Part shown: positions 1 to 12,060 of the stretch, one piece after another
Numbering within the stretch: position 1 is the first letter of the stretch
Layout: every line of letters starts with the position of its first letter
NCBI GenBank assembly: GCA_029204225.1
Contig: CM055104.1
Location: 19,493,295 to 19,557,294 of the forward strand
DNA from: Diphasiastrum complanatum
Lineage: Eukaryota; Streptophyta; Lycopodiopsida; Lycopodiales; Lycopodiaceae
Direction: 5' to 3'
DNA: 64,000 nt
Program-made: the position numbers and the translations under genes
Notes under the pieces: generated by a model
Database searches by the model: none
Told to the model about the DNA's origin: nothing
The model's input: only the letters and a program-made list of their open reading frames with translations

Positions 1-1644
1 CTGCTTAACCCCAATAGTGCTCTCTATCTCTGGTGATACAACTCCTGATACTCGGATCCGGCCAATAACTCGTCTGTACAATGCCACAACTGCCTGTATG
101 ATATCCTCCTGGAAGCCACGATCCCGAAGCCTCCGTATCAGTAAATGTCTAGGCACCGAGTCAAAGGCTTTGCGAAAATCCACAAAGTAGCAGTGAACAC
201 ACTCTCTCCTGGCCTTAGCCTCCTCAATGATGGCTCTCAAGGTGAAAATATGATCGGATGTAGTATATCCTGGTCTGAAACCAACTTGGCCAATGGCATA
301 CAGTGCTCTAGTATCCATCTCTGTACTGATCTCTGACTGAAGAATAGAACCATAGACCTTGGCAAAGAGGTGGCTGATCATGATGGTACGATAGTTGTCG
401 GCTTTCATGGGATCACCGCCTTTATGGATAGGATAAATAAGGTTTGTGGACCAAGGGGAGGGGAAACCAGATGCAATAGCACGGTTAAATAGGAAAGAGA
501 GAAAGGGTGAGAGGATGTCAGCGGCCTGCTTCAAGAGTTCAGCCTCTAACTCATCAATGTCTTTGGCCTTATGTAGGTTTAACCGGTCGATGGCCTCTTC
601 TATTATGTCCGGAGAGAATATATTAGAGGTACATGTGTATGGGTGTGTGGGAAGTGGAGGAGTATCAGGTACAGTGTACAACGATGTGGCATAGATCACC
701 CATGTGCTCAGATCTGCGATCCGGGGTGGAGGTGCTCGTGAGAGGAATTTTTGCCAAAAAGAACGTGACGAGGAGCTAAAGAGAAGGTCCATCATCTTCT
801 TCCCCTGGCAAATTTCATATGCAATTTTCTTTCTGCGGGTGGTTCTACGATATACACGAGATAAGTCCTTTGCAAGATGAGGGAGGTGGCAGCGTGCATA
901 AATCAAGTTCAGATGAAGTTGGTTACATTCGTGGTCATACCAGGGGTTATGCGGTCTATGTCGTAAGTGCTTGGGCCGTGGGGATGGAAAAGCAAGGGAT
1001 GCAGAGGTATTCAGGGTCATGACAAGAAAAAGAGACTGGTCTGCCAAAGTAGCTGCATAGGGTAAATGAGTCAGGAGATCAGATAAGGTTTCCCTGTACA
1101 GAGGGGTTTTTTGAGGGTTATAGCGGTAGACGGTCTTTTCACTAGGGGTGAATGTACTAGCACAGGGGGTGTGAAGAAGGCCAATAGAGAGAGAGAGGTA
1201 TGAGTGGTCAGACAGGGTGGTACGGTGAACCAAGAAAGATGAAATGTAGGGGAGGAGAGACGGCAATCCCATGAAATATTCAACAACACTACTCCCTCCG
1301 CTATGTGGAAAACAGGTAAAGTCACCTGAATCAGGCCACTGCAGTAAGCCATTATAAATGGCCAATCCGTGAGCCTCGCCCAACTGAAGCATCAGCTCTC
1401 CATATGCGGTAACTGAACCCTCTGCATCTGCTGATCGTCGCCGGAGGCCAAGATCATCCCAGTCTAAAGCATGTAGTGGATCATCCTATGCTCTATGAAA
1501 CTCTGTCTGCTGGATCCAGTCCTGGCATTAAAGTCGCCAGCTAGGAGAATATAAGCCTCGCTCCTCGTATCTGATAATGTCTGAAGAGATATCCAAGTAA
1601 GGTGACTCCTCATCTGATGTGAAAACTGATGTGTCTGGTGGAAA

Positions 1645-1646
<2 letters not shown>
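1..1646 (-). pseudogene. LINE ORF2: AP endonuclease plus reverse transcriptase, runs off left edge
   Basis: Non-LTR retrotransposon ORF2 read on the minus strand. Going leftwards, the endonuclease shows GDFNART near 1535 and a C-terminal SDHSYLSLSIG near 1225. A linker containing NPWYDHEC (about 915) and AIDRLNLHKAKDIDELEAEL (about 560) follows, then the RT start with DNYRTIMI (about 390), TTSDHIFTLRAIIEEA (about 240) and motif A FVDFRKAFDSVPR (about 165). STIGVKQ lies at the window edge, so the YADD motif is outside. The linker-RT frame is open from about 1430 to the edge. The endonuclease part has frameshifts near 1490 and 1555 and is cut at 1646 by the tail of another LINE. It would nick target DNA and prime reverse transcription there. 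This is the least decayed RT of this LINE family in the window. Confidence 0.85.
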
Positions 1647-1741
<95 letters not shown>

Positions 1742-2298
1742 AAGAAAGAAAGCTTTATTAACGTCTTTTGGGCACCCGTGGGTGCATAAGACCAAAAAGA
1801 AAATATGTACAAGCAACAGTGGGAGCATCATCCATAGGAGGATGTGGCCGTAAAATGCTATAAACTAGCTACGACTGAAAGTAGAACAAAGCAGAAGTGA
1901 AATAAGCCCACAACCCGGGCCAGGTATAACAGAAGAACTACAGAAAAAGTACCAATGCCCACAACCCGGGCCAGGTGGAGAATAAATACATATCAGCGAA
2001 AGTAAGTGTGAAGTGTTCGCTGAGTGGACCATACAGTGGGCCCCGATGGAGGCGAGTGCCGACTACATCTGGGCTTTTTCCGTGGTGGCACAGCGATAGG
2101 AATCTCATCATCAAAATCATCAGCATGTGCTCGAGTCCGAAAGAAGCCAGTGAGAAGCAGCTGCCGGGAGTCTAACCCCAGGTGATTTGGTACAGGTAGA
2201 TGAGACTGACGGAGAGTAAGCATCTCACGAACAAGAAGTCCCAAGCAACGAGCATCCGGATAGGAGACGAAACTGCGAAGTATATGCGGGCCGTCGCT
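1647..2298 (-). mobile_element. 5'-truncated LINE 3' end with hairpin and (TC)n tail
   Basis: On the minus strand this copy keeps the last codons of ORF2 (GLLVREMLTLR and the acidic FDDEIP stretch, about 2244-2090), a 3' UTR and the 3' end. The end has a perfect 14-nt palindrome GCACCCGTGGGTGC at 1772-1785, AATAAA on the minus strand at 1754-1759, an AAAG-rich junction, and (TC)n at 1647-1737. It lies within the endonuclease region of the LINE at 1-1646, on the same strand. The 3' UTR holds two direct copies of a 20-nt motif, GCCCACAACCCGGGCCAGGT, near 1907 and 1957. Confidence 0.8.
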
Positions 2299-2790
2299 AG
2301 AGAGCTTTTATTAATGTCTTTTTCATTCCAAAAGGCATATATAAGATGGAAGAGTACATATCAAATGTGTGGTACAGATGGGAGCATATGAAACATCTCC
2401 AAGCAGTAAAGAAAAGCATAAATAGTGTAATTGCTAATGGTAAAATAACTTTTATAAAAGAGTAGCTGACTGCAAATGTAAGTTAAATGGTAATGTTATA
2501 GCCTGCTGTCCTCAAATTTCTGCGACTACTAAAGAAAGATGTAATGGGGACAATGCTTGGAGGTAGGTCCAATAAGTGCTGCTGACATCATTGAGGAAGT
2601 CGTCTTTGCGATGAATGACTCCTCATGGTATGACATGTGACTTGATGAGCAACATGAGTATGGATAGTACGCTATCTCTGGTCTTTATGTCTAGAAAGGT
2701 CACTGTCGTCATCACTGTCATCTGAATTTGGCTCTATCCGTGATCTTCTGCGAGAGAAGAAAGATGTAACCAAAATGATCTGATATGAGA
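2299..2790 (-). mobile_element. older 5'-truncated LINE 3' end
   Basis: A second minus-strand LINE tail directly abuts the previous one. The C-terminal ORF2 tail is recognisable near 2690-2780 (ITSFF-type motif read as VTSFFSRRR, then an Asp-rich stretch and RHKDQR). The 3' end has the family block with GATATGTACTCTT and GACATTAATAAAAGC at about 2305-2365. Its hairpin has decayed (ATGCC TTTT GGAAT on the sense strand) and its TC tail is only about 6 nt, so it is older than the neighbouring copy. Confidence 0.65.
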
Positions 2791-4306
2791 TGGAGGGCTT
2801 AGCCCTTATCATATGTGATAGCCTAAGAATTTGTATTGTCCCATTTAGATGAGGTGAGACATGAACACCATGCGTAGAGATTACTAATCAAATTGACAAT
2901 TATCTTGAGATGGGACGTGTTCTTCTGAAATCAAAGAAAGATGGAGGCTTTCGGATGTGTGTGGATTACAAGGGGTTAAATAAAGTAGATACTATAAATA
3001 AATATCCATTGCCCAGGATGGATTATTTGGTAGATCGATAGGGTGGACCTAAGTACTTCACAAAAATAGATCTCAAAGCCGGTTTTAATCAGATTAGAAC
3101 TTATCCAAGTGATGTGTAGAAGACGAGGTTCGGACATAACGAGTTATTAGTGCTTCCTTTTGGATTAATGAATGCACCTGTGACATTTCAACAAATGATG
3201 AACGATATATTTCGTCCATATCTAGGTCAATTAGTAGTCGTGTTCTTAGAACATTTAAGGAGCATGTAACTCATATCAAGATTGCGGATTCTCAAGAGAA
3301 AAACTTTATACTAAAGAGTCCAAGTGCGAATTCTTCAAGCACGAACTGGTATATCTTGGTTGTAAGATGACAAAGGGTTGAAGATAGACGAAGATAAGAT
3401 GAAGGCAATGATTGAGTGGCTGATACCGAGTCTTTTCTCGGTTTTACAGTTTTCTTTTAGAGATTTATAGAGGATTATGCAAAAGTTGTAGCGCCTCTTA
3501 ATAATTTGACAAAAGGTATAGTTAACAAGAAGAAGAAGAGAGGTCAACCTAGTCCGCCTATTGAATGGAATGAAGAACTGAACCAATGTTTTGAGAAGCT
3601 CAAAAGTATGGTTGTTTTGGCTCCTATCTTACAAATTGTGGATCTAGCTTTGCCTTATGTTCGTAAGAATTGATGCAAGTGATTCGACGATTGGAGCAGT
3701 TCTTTTGCAAAATGACCTTAGTTGTGTTATACAACTCAAGAGGTTATTTGCTGTGATTCATGCACTTAAAACTTGGAAGCATTATTGATATGGTCATCAG
3801 TTTATAGTGTATACAGATCATCAGCCTCTGAAATACTTTTGCAATCAACACGACTTAAGGGGTCGTAAAGCTCGATGGGTTGAGCTTATGCAAGAATTTG
3901 ATCATGATATTTGATATGCGAAAGGCAACTCTAACCAAGTTGTAGATTGTCTTAGTCGGATTGGTGAATTAAATGAACTTTCATTCACCTAGATTTCTAC
4001 AGATCTATATCTTTCGTTGAGAGGAGTATGAAAAAGATTCTCATTTTGGTTGGATATGGAAGTTAGTAAAGACCAAAATGGATGAGAATGGAACTGAGAT
4101 GGACTCATAGGGATTTTAGTTGTCTAAGAAAGGTAAAAAAATTATAAGTTCGCCATTCGAAATGGATTACTATTTCGAAATGGGAAAATTTGTGTGCCAG
4201 GGGATGATGAGATAAAGAAGAGAATTCTTTTTGAATATTATGATGTATTTTGTGTAGGTCATCCAAGTATACATAGGACTTTAGACTTGGTCAGATTAGA
4301 GTTTTA

Positions 4307-4639
4307 TTGGCCAAAACTAAGCCATATGTCGAGTCTTATGTGGTTAAGTGTAAACCATGCCAGCTAGCCAAAGTAGAACGCTTAAAGGTTGGAGAGTTGT
4401 TACACCCTTTAGATATCCCTCAGAAGAGATGGGACAGTATATCTATGGATTTTGTCGTTGGACTTCCTAAAACCCAACTACAAAATGATTTTATTTGGGT
4501 TGTAGTGGACCGGTTAACTAACCTAGCTATGTTCATACCAGTTAAGTCAACTGCAAAGGCTTCGGATTTAGCCCAAATATTTGTGGAAAGATTATTCAGG
4601 TTGTATGGACTACCAGGTTTACAGGTCACTTATGGTTAG
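4307..4639 (+). pseudogene. Gypsy integrase fragment
   Basis: Longest open piece of the Gypsy remnant. It holds the second half of the H2C2 zinc region (CKPCQLAK) and the start of the DDE core (SISMDFVVGLPK, VVVDRLTNLAMFIP). The ORF ends at a stop at 4637 inside the core. Downstream sequence to 4934 continues the core in broken frames until the insertion at 4940. Confidence 0.8.
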
Positions 4640-4939
4640 TTGTATTCCATAAACTTGAAACCTCACTTAGTTTGAGTTCTATTGATCAGCTTGAATCAAA
4701 TCTGATACTGAAAAATACAGAACCAGAAAACAATTACTCTATCAGCTAGTAGACTGAAAAGAATTAGTTAGACTATGGAGGATTTGTTGAGAACATATGT
4801 GTCTCAGAGGTAGTCTCAATGGGATGATTACATTCCTTTAATTGAGTTTGCTTTACAATAGTAGAAAACATTCTACTACAGGTTACAGTCCATTTATGCT
4901 ACCTAGATCTTCGGTTAATGTGGAGACTGAATCTGTTAA

Positions 4940-6038
4940 TTTTACAAGTAGAGGTGAGGAAGTCCTCTAAATCCAAGATAGAGCCTCCAAATGTCCTCCA
5001 AGCAACCTGCAAGCTCCAAGATGCTCCCCAACTCCAAGCTAGGATGCCTCCACCTGCAAGTAAGGATCTGCAAGCCTCCAAGGATCTCTCCTCCACCTGT
5101 GTCCCTACTCTTAAACACAAAGATAGATAACAAACTGGCCTCAAGTATTCACCACCCAACCATAGCTAGATCCCAGCTCCAAGCAAGACCTATCTAGCAC
5201 CCTCTTGCTAACCACAAACAAATCACAAGCATACCACAACAGACTATAGCATACTCAAGATCCAAACCCTACTTATGTCCCATACCATAAGCAAGATCCA
5301 AACCCTAAGCATACTACACACAAGAAAGTACTCTACACACTAGTAGCAACACTAGAGCATAAGCAAAGCAAGCAAGAGAGATCTCCTCTCCCCCCAATGG
5401 GCGCCCTACTACCCTCATATAGATGGCCCATGGACCCCTCCAGTGCACTATGGAGTTCCATTCCCATCCAATGAGAGAGAGAGAAGCCTAGGGGAGTTAA
5501 AGAACCTCCAAGAACCTCCATAGGCTTATGGAAAGTCAAGAGACTCCTTCCATAACCTATGACTCTTTGAATGCCTTTCTTGTGGGAGTTGGGAACTCAT
5601 TGGACCCATTGGAAGTGCGCCCTCCTACTAGGTCCCAATGCCGAAGTTGTGGCATGTATATTTTGGTCCTAGACCATTAAAGTGATATGGTTCAAGGTTG
5701 AGGCCCAAGGTTTAGAAAAATAGTCATCCAATGACTTTCTAACACCTCTCTAGGTTCCATACCTCCATCCAAGGCATAGACACCTACCTGCCCTTAACCA
5801 AGGACACTAGTACCTTAAACTAAGGCTCCTACCCTTAATCCTAAGGGTACCCCTTATCCAAAGGTCACGTGACTCCATACCTCCGACCAAGGTATAGTCA
5901 CTTGCCTGCCCTTGTCCAAAGGCACATACCCTTAATCCTAAGGGTAACCCTTATCCAAGGGTAACTTGCCATTTAGCCCCCAACACTAAATGGACCAATA
6001 GGAGTCTAAAGTACTGCTAGTTACATAGGTATGTAACA
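4940..6038 (-). mobile_element. Solo-LTR-like insertion with GTTAA target duplication
   Basis: A 1,099-bp segment interrupts the Gypsy integrase frame exactly. The host copy reads up to GTTAA at 4935-4939 and resumes after a second GTTAA at 6039-6043. Read on the minus strand it begins TGTTACATACC and ends CTTGTAAAA, which is nearly the TG...CA form of an LTR. No protein of its own was found. About 530 bp (4940-5475) recur in opposite orientation at 26.26-26.79 kb. A solo LTR left by recombination is the simplest reading; a short non-coding LTR-type element is the alternative. Confidence 0.7.
5757..5965. repeat. Two-copy tandem repeat inside the solo LTR
   Basis: Two diverged copies of roughly 105-117 bp, starting at about 5757 and 5874, each open with TCCATACCTCC and contain CTTAATCCTAAGGGTA. 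The segment is rich in short CCTTA/TAAGG inverted motifs. Confidence 0.65.
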
Positions 6039-6699
6039 GTTAAGATCCAAAAAGTTGCTGAATTCCTGCATGATATACAAATATTAAAGCAACTAGCACG
6101 TGATAGTAGCCATAGTGCTTAGGACAGAGCTAAGCACTATGCTTATCTTAAGAGATCTCCCAGAGATTTTAAAGTTGATGACCAAGTATATCTTAGAATT
6201 TCAAAAGATTCTAGGACTATGTGTACTAGAAAACATTATAAGTTGTCTACCAGATATCATGGACCATTTCAGATTATAAAAAAAATTGGATCTTTAGCTT
6301 GTGAACTTGATCTTCAAGACAAGTCTATTGCTCATTCAATGTTTCATGTAGGCTGGTTGAAATCAAGTTTACATGAAGATGATACAAGATCTGATGAAGA
6401 TTTTATCCATTTGGAAGATTTACGCTTAGTGTACCTTTGGAACTAGAAAGAGTACTCAGAACCAGAAATAAATAGTTGAGAAATCGTTCTATCTTTGAGT
6501 CCTAATCCAATGGAAAGGTCCAATGGAAAGGATGCACTGAGGATGACGTTTCATGGGAAAGAGTTGAAAGCATAAAGAAGAATTTCCGTAAGTTCCACTT
6601 TTGAGTACAAAAGTAGTTCAAGGAGAGAAGAATGCTATGTGCATGTACGGTTTAGAGGATTCAGAATAATCGTTGAAGTGGATGCTCGGCACTCCAATG

Positions 6700-7560
6700 T
6701 AGGATTTTGTTAGTTATGCCTTGTCATTATGTTATCACTAATCTTGTGAGAGCCCAGCTTGCAGGTCTTGCCTCTGTCCTATATATTGAATCTCATCTGT
6801 ACCTGAGAATGTAGGTAATCCTCTTACTTGGCTCTCATGTGTCTCCATTAAAATTAAAATAGCCCTCCTTGTAATGAGATCTATAAGATCTCCAATAGTA
6901 GATGAAGAATGTATACCATTATAGTTCCAAACTTCAATACGTAGATGGTGTGGATGGGGCCTCGGGATGCTCCCATGCCCGAGGGCCCCAATTCCCTATT
7001 GGAGAGAGCCGCCAGGTGCATGACCAAGGTAACGAACCTGTCCAACTCGGTGAATCACATGTCAACTTGACGTCTTAGCTTCCTCCTGGAAGGCTTGATG
7101 TCTTTCTTCCACCTAGATATATGTAAGGTCGGCATGCATGAAAATTCACATATCATTCAATTTGGCTCTTGAGTCTTGTTCGTATGGTGTCTTTATGGTT
7201 AATAAATGGAGTAAAACGAATAATCAAAGTGGTATTATCTCAATTTGTGCACCATGTCATATCTAGGCCTTCACTATTGTGGTGTAGGGTAGTTTCAAGA
7301 AAATGTTTTGCTTCCTCAATAGTGTTTTGCTTATCCTCAATACCACGAACCCTACTATTGAGACCCTTATTTTCTTGAAGTCTCTCTTTTGTAAGAGTGG
7401 CTGAGTAATAGAGGAGATAGGTGTGGTAGGCTTACTTCCATTCTTAAGAATGGCTGCCCAAGACGTTGCGTCCTCTTTTCATTGCTCAATAATAGCTTCC
7501 AATTCTTTCAAATGTTGATTGCAATATAGATTGCACTGCTTTTGTAGGAGTTTAGGGTTT
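6700..7560 (-). pseudogene. LINE ORF1 C-terminus and start of ORF2 endonuclease (decayed)
   Basis: On the minus strand from right to left, a coiled-coil-like ORF1 piece (LNSRVRGIEDKQNTIEEAKH, about 7370-7310) is followed by a broken copy of the ORF1 RNA-binding C-terminal domain. Its IIRFTPF-like, DLTYI-like and EERHQAFQEEAK readings (about 7230-7080) parallel the better copy near 56.0 kb. The N-terminus of the endonuclease follows (IEVWNYNGI, ILILMETHESQV, about 6945-6830). The ORF1-ORF2 order is as expected for a two-ORF LINE. Several frameshifts and stops are present. Confidence 0.6.
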
Positions 7561-7666
7561 TTGGGAACAAGCAACAAACGTATGTAATAATGGAACTTGA
7601 ATCAGTGGTTGGCAGGTAGGAAGAAGAGTTGGAGGAAGAAGAGCTAGAGGGAGAAGAGGAAGGAGG

Positions 7667-7739
7667 GGGGGGGGGGGGGTTAGGGGGGAGGGGATGCGAT
7701 GGTGGAGGGTGATGGGGAGAGAGGAGGAGCAATGCCCTT

Positions 7740-7801
<62 letters not shown>
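7667..7801. repeat. Poly-G run and (GA)n microsatellite
   Basis: A run of G at about 7667-7679 is followed by G-rich sequence and (GA)n at about 7744-7801. Unlike the other long GA tracts, this one is not flanked by the LINE hairpin/AATAAA block, so I do not assign it to a LINE end. Confidence 0.8.
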
Positions 7802-7805
<4 letters not shown>

Positions 7806-9623
7806 TATCTTAGCTAGTACTATATCATATTTCTGGTTGTCAATCACAATGTCTAAATCTTTGAGAGCTTTTTTATCAATCACAATTCTCAAATATGCAA
7901 AATCTCAATGGAATAAGTCATGGTTGTTGCAAATGATTGCTAAGTTCAAATATAATTGTTCTTTTGAACAGGATCCTCCAGGTGGCATAACATGGACCCT
8001 ACACAGTTTCATAGAACGATTTCTTGCTATTCTGAACTCATATCCTTCCAATGTCCTCACGAGTATGCTTAAAGAGAAGGCTTCAAAATATAATCTTTTA
8101 TTTGTTGGAATAATCAAAAGGATCTTACTGATGCATGTAATCATCGAAATAATATAAAACTTTTATGAAATCATTGCAAACTATTTTCTTAACATTCTCT
8201 ATGTTGTTAGAGAAAATTGTGGCATTGAAAAGCATTGCTGCTTATCGGAGCGGTCTTAACATTGACCCAAACGTGCCATGTCAAGATGCAGAAGCGGGAC
8301 TAATGGATGATCTTGGTAAGTTTTGTCAGTTCACTAGTCCTACTAGAAACAATACATGATCTTGTGCATCTTCAAGTCTCAATTTTTGCATCCATGAATG
8401 TAATACAGGAGACCGACCTTTACGGATCAAGAACAAGTTCATTATTGATTTCATTTTTGTGCGAGCGCTAGAGTTTGCATCACTGCATAATATTCCTCTA
8501 CAGTTACACAGTGGGTATGGAAGCATCTTCGCAATTACTTGTTTTGCTACTTCAATTTCTTCTATGTCAGATGTTGTTGTTTTAGTCGTAGTTGCCATCA
8601 TCCCTAGATTATTATTTTGTGCAAATTCAACATGGTTGATTCAAAAGAAATTTGTAGTTGTGTGCATTGCTTTACAAGCATGCCTTTTTTCTTTTTACCC
8701 CCCCCCCCCCCCAAACAAGCACACACACACACACACACACACACAACTTTCATACTTTCCAAACCCAACTATTTCCTTTTGCTCATATGAAATGAAACAC
8801 ATCAGATTCCATACATACATATTTATAACTTAATCAAAACTGAATTTGTAATAATCTAAATTTATCTCGCACAAAACTAGAATAGCATATTAACAAGATG
8901 AAAACTTCTCACTTTACTGATCTCTTGCAAGTTACTCACAATAACATAGAGGAGAGTTTGTTGACAGTTCCCACCCAACCATACATAGGAATAAATAGGA
9001 ATGCGTCCCAATGACTCACATATCCAAACCCTCAGGCACCTTTGAAACTTGGCGCTTCTCCAATTGACAAGTGGTGCACAAGCAAGTCAGCTAGTAGCCG
9101 GTAGCACCCTAACACAAAGGCACAAAAAGATAGTTCCTAAAAACACAAAATTATCCATTACAACCTAGAACACGCAGACAAACAAATTGCTGTTGGCACA
9201 CATGCAATATAACCATTAGCCATTCCATTTGGCATTATTTTGACACATAGGCATGAAGACGTTAATAGTCTGATTAACTATTAGTGAAGTATAGTTGACC
9301 AAATGTAACTGAAATTGACTCCAATATGGTCAATTCACTAATTTTAGTACATTTCATAGATAATTCAAGAAACTTAAATGAAACTGAAAATTTTGAATTT
9401 TTGGAATTTTATTTTATTTAAAAAAAAACTACGTAATCTAAAAATTCGTCAAAAACACTGTTAGTATTTAGGCAATCGAATTCGAAAAAATGATTCACAG
9501 TTCGATTTTTAATCTTACTGCTATAATGTCTATCAAGCATGCAAGACATGCGACATTAACTGCTTTTTTTGGCTTTACGGAATTTTATGTAAATTCTAGT
9601 TTTATGGAATTTGTCAGCCAAAA

Positions 9624-9625
<2 letters not shown>
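7802..9625. other. Unassigned region with short microsatellites and an LTR-like patch
   Basis: No gene recognised. Short open stretches near 7905-8144 and 8326-8601 (minus) match nothing I know. A C-run at about 8698-8713 and (CA)n at about 8721-8744 are present. About 8930-9140 resembles, weakly, the repeats at 14.39-14.8 and 19.0-19.4 kb (TTGCAAGT...CTCC...CCCAACCATA...CATAGGAATA), so it may be an old LTR of that family. 9200-9600 is AT-rich with nothing recognisable. Confidence 0.45.
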
Positions 9626-9699
<74 letters not shown>

Positions 9700-10376
9700 A
9701 GAAGAAGAAGAAATTATATTAATGTCTATTGGGTGCCCAAGGGCACATAAGACAGAAGAAATAAGTACATATCTCATAGGAAAAATCGCTAATCTAAGTG
9801 AGAAAAACAATATAGAACTCTCTCTAGCTAGTTAGAAGACGCATCAAAATTAGAATCATAAAAATCACATAAGAGCTTAACCTCCAACTCTGAAGAGGGT
9901 ACAGGTGCTAGAGCTTAACCACCTGCTCTGCTGAGGAAAAGAAAATAATATCAATCTCAAAAAAAGCGTCTGATATCCATAGAAGCTATAGAAGATGTGA
10001 TCCGTGACTGGTGTCGAGGAGCTCTGGGAGCTCTGGTGGCTTGTATAGATCTGGCAGGAGGTGGTGGCTGAACACGCTGTATGACTGCCTCATCATCTGA
10101 CAGGTCAGCGCTCTCACGCTTTTGAAAGAAGCTAGTGATAAGATGCTGGTCATAATCAGTAGTACCCTCCGAAGGTATCAAAGGGGCTCTCAACGTAAGC
10201 ATCTCTTGCAGTAAAAGGACGACACATCTGGGATCCTGATACTCCAAAAAGGTACTAAGGGTAAGGGGGGTGTCATAGTATCGTGGCTTGCCATCAATAA
10301 ACACCACCCGTTGAATGGAGTAGAGTCGATAAAATGGGAGAGGGAGGAGGAAATCCAAAAGTAAAACTAAGATCAA
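9626..10376 (-). mobile_element. 5'-truncated LINE 3' end with perfect hairpin and (TC)n tail
   Basis: Minus-strand LINE end. An ORF covers the last ~110 codons of ORF2 (10376-9957): YQDPRCVVLLLQEMLTLR, then LITSFFQKRESADLSDDEAV, then a basic Pro/Arg-rich end. The 3' end has the palindrome GTGCCCAAGGGCAC at 9733-9746 and sense GACATTAATA, then GAA-type repeats and (TC)n at 9626-9696. The hairpin stem differs from the copy at 1772 at two pairs, with both sides changed. The 5' truncation lies near 10.35 kb, next to Gypsy sequence. Confidence 0.8.
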
Positions 10377-10379
10377 TGC

Positions 10380-12060
10380 CAGAACATTTCAAAAGTTATA
10401 CTTTGGATGATGTGGTCATTATGTTGCCAAAAGCTCATTGTGCACCTGAGGAAAAAGTCCCAAAAATGTAGGAAGTTCATGATGTACCAGCTCGCACTCA
10501 ACCTATGAACCTAGCTGAACCACGTGAAGATGAAAAATTAGTTTAAGTTGGAGCACAACTTTCGTCCACCCAATTTTCCGCATTGAGGAAATTGTTGGTC
10601 AAATATCGGGATTGTTTTGCTTGGTCCTACAAAGATTTAAAGGGTATTCCTACTTTAGTTGTCCGTACTTGATGCAGTTCCGAAAGCGAGCAGATTTTAT
10701 CGTTGCAATCCAAATTACACGAAACTGATAAAGAGGTTGCAATGTTTATTGGATGCTGATTTCATTTATGAAATCGAGCATACAGAATGGGTATCACCTA
10801 TCGTCATCGTAACAAAGGAGAACGACAAGATGCAAATTTGTGTTAACGTAAAAGCCTTGAATGCAGTCATACGGAAGGATCACTTTCCGTTACCTTTCAT
10901 TGAAATTATATTGGATAATGGCATTGCTATTAATCTCTCTAAGATTAGAGTGATTATGGATCTACCTTCAAAGATGCATTTTGCCACATGAAGTACCAGA
11001 TCTAGTCATGTTATCACATGATGGTATGGGAGGAGGTCATTTTGCAGCTGATATCACGGTTCGTAAGATTTTGCAATGAGGATGTTGGTGGCCTTCCATT
11101 CATAAAGATACAGAGAAGTATATTCAATCTTGTGATGTTTGTCAACGTGCACGTCGACTTACTAAACATCATTATGAGCCATTGCATCCAGTGTTAGCGC
11201 AAGTATCATTTGAGAAGTGAGTACTTGATTATGTTGGTTTGATACATCCAGCAGCATGAGGAACTCTAGCACGATATGTAATCGTGGCAACAAATTATAT
11301 GACCAAATGGGTTGACGCAAGAGCTGTGCAGGTTGCTGGTGCTAAATCCATTGCAAAGTTCTTGTATGAAAACATTATTGTGCGATTTGGATGTCCGTGC
11401 GATCGAGGTACTCATTTTGTCAATGAGACAATTAAAGCCCTTTTGGAGGACTTCTTTGTGATCCATCGCTTTAGTACACCTTACTATCCAAGGGGCAATG
11501 GACAAGCCGAATCTTCGAACAAGATTCCGTGTAGTATTTTGACTAAAATTGTTGAGGCAAGTAGATCGAATTGGGGGCACAAGTTACATACTGCATTATG
11601 GGCATTTTGAACAGCTTATAAAGTTAGCACGAATCAAACACCTTTCAATTTAGTATATGGTCAAGATGTTGTTATGCCAATTGAATTCTTGGTACCATCC
11701 TTAAGGATTGCGACTATTGAACGATTGGATGAAGCAAAATCCTTACAACTGTGACATGAAGTGTTACATAAGCTATGTGAAACCAGATTGATGGCGGTTC
11801 ATGCATTAGCAGCTGAGAAAGCTCATCGGAAGGCACGACAGAAGATTGCATAAGAAGGATCTGAAGGAAGGAGATCTAGCTTTGATGTACAAAACCAAGC
11901 TCACTAAGGGAAAATTGAAATTTACCTGTGAAGGACCATATTGGGTCAAGGAAATCTTATCCTATGTTTTAGAACATCTTGATGGAACTTGATTTGACAC
12001 ACCAATCAATGCCAGCCGATTATGCAAGTTTTGGTAGCCTGATCCTCCTACTTAAGTTCC
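10380..12060 (+). pseudogene. Gypsy-type RT fragment and integrase remnant
   Basis: Plus-strand remnant of a second Gypsy lineage. An RT N-terminal piece lies at 10659-10991 (WVSPIVIVTKENDKMQICVN, then LPFIE), and RT palm and RNase H are missing. Integrase follows from about 11040, with a core at 11280-11610 (IVATNYMTKWVDARAVQV, FLYENIIVRFGCP, FSTPYYPRGNGQAESSNK, HTALWAF) and a C-terminal part to about 11760 (TPFNLVYGQDVVMPIEF, VPSLRIATIERLDEA). Isolated stops occur throughout. 11760-12060 is a degraded integrase tail. Confidence 0.75.

Larger units (their letters stand above)
2830..6650 (+). pseudogene. Decayed Ty3/Gypsy pol (RT-RNase H-integrase), split by an insertion
   Basis: Plus-strand Gypsy polyprotein remnant with many stops. 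RT signals are at 2935-3260 (CVDYKGLNK-like, FTKIDLKAGF-like and [16 protein letters not shown]-like readings), the connection/thumb at 3300-3560, RNase H around 3660-3960, and the integrase zinc region and core at 4250-4640 (KCKPCQLAKVERLK, WDSISMDFVVGLP). The integrase C-terminus resumes after an insertion at 6040-6450 (KHYKLSTRYHGPFQIIKKIG, HSMFHVGWLKSSLHED). The sequence continues to a purine-rich PPT-like stretch near 6610, where the expected LTR is absent. It is the same family as the minus-strand element at 43.2-50.9 kb. Confidence 0.85.

Noticed and set aside
1528-1853. ORFs coding for long Ser-Leu or Arg-Glu repeats
   Set aside because: They are translations of the (GA)n/(TC)n tract at the LINE end; the same artefact occurs at 7.7, 9.6, 35.4 and 55.6 kb.
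8326-8601. Minus-strand 91-codon ORF as a host gene
   Set aside because: No recognisable domain, no splice or start context, and surrounded by repeats; left unassigned.
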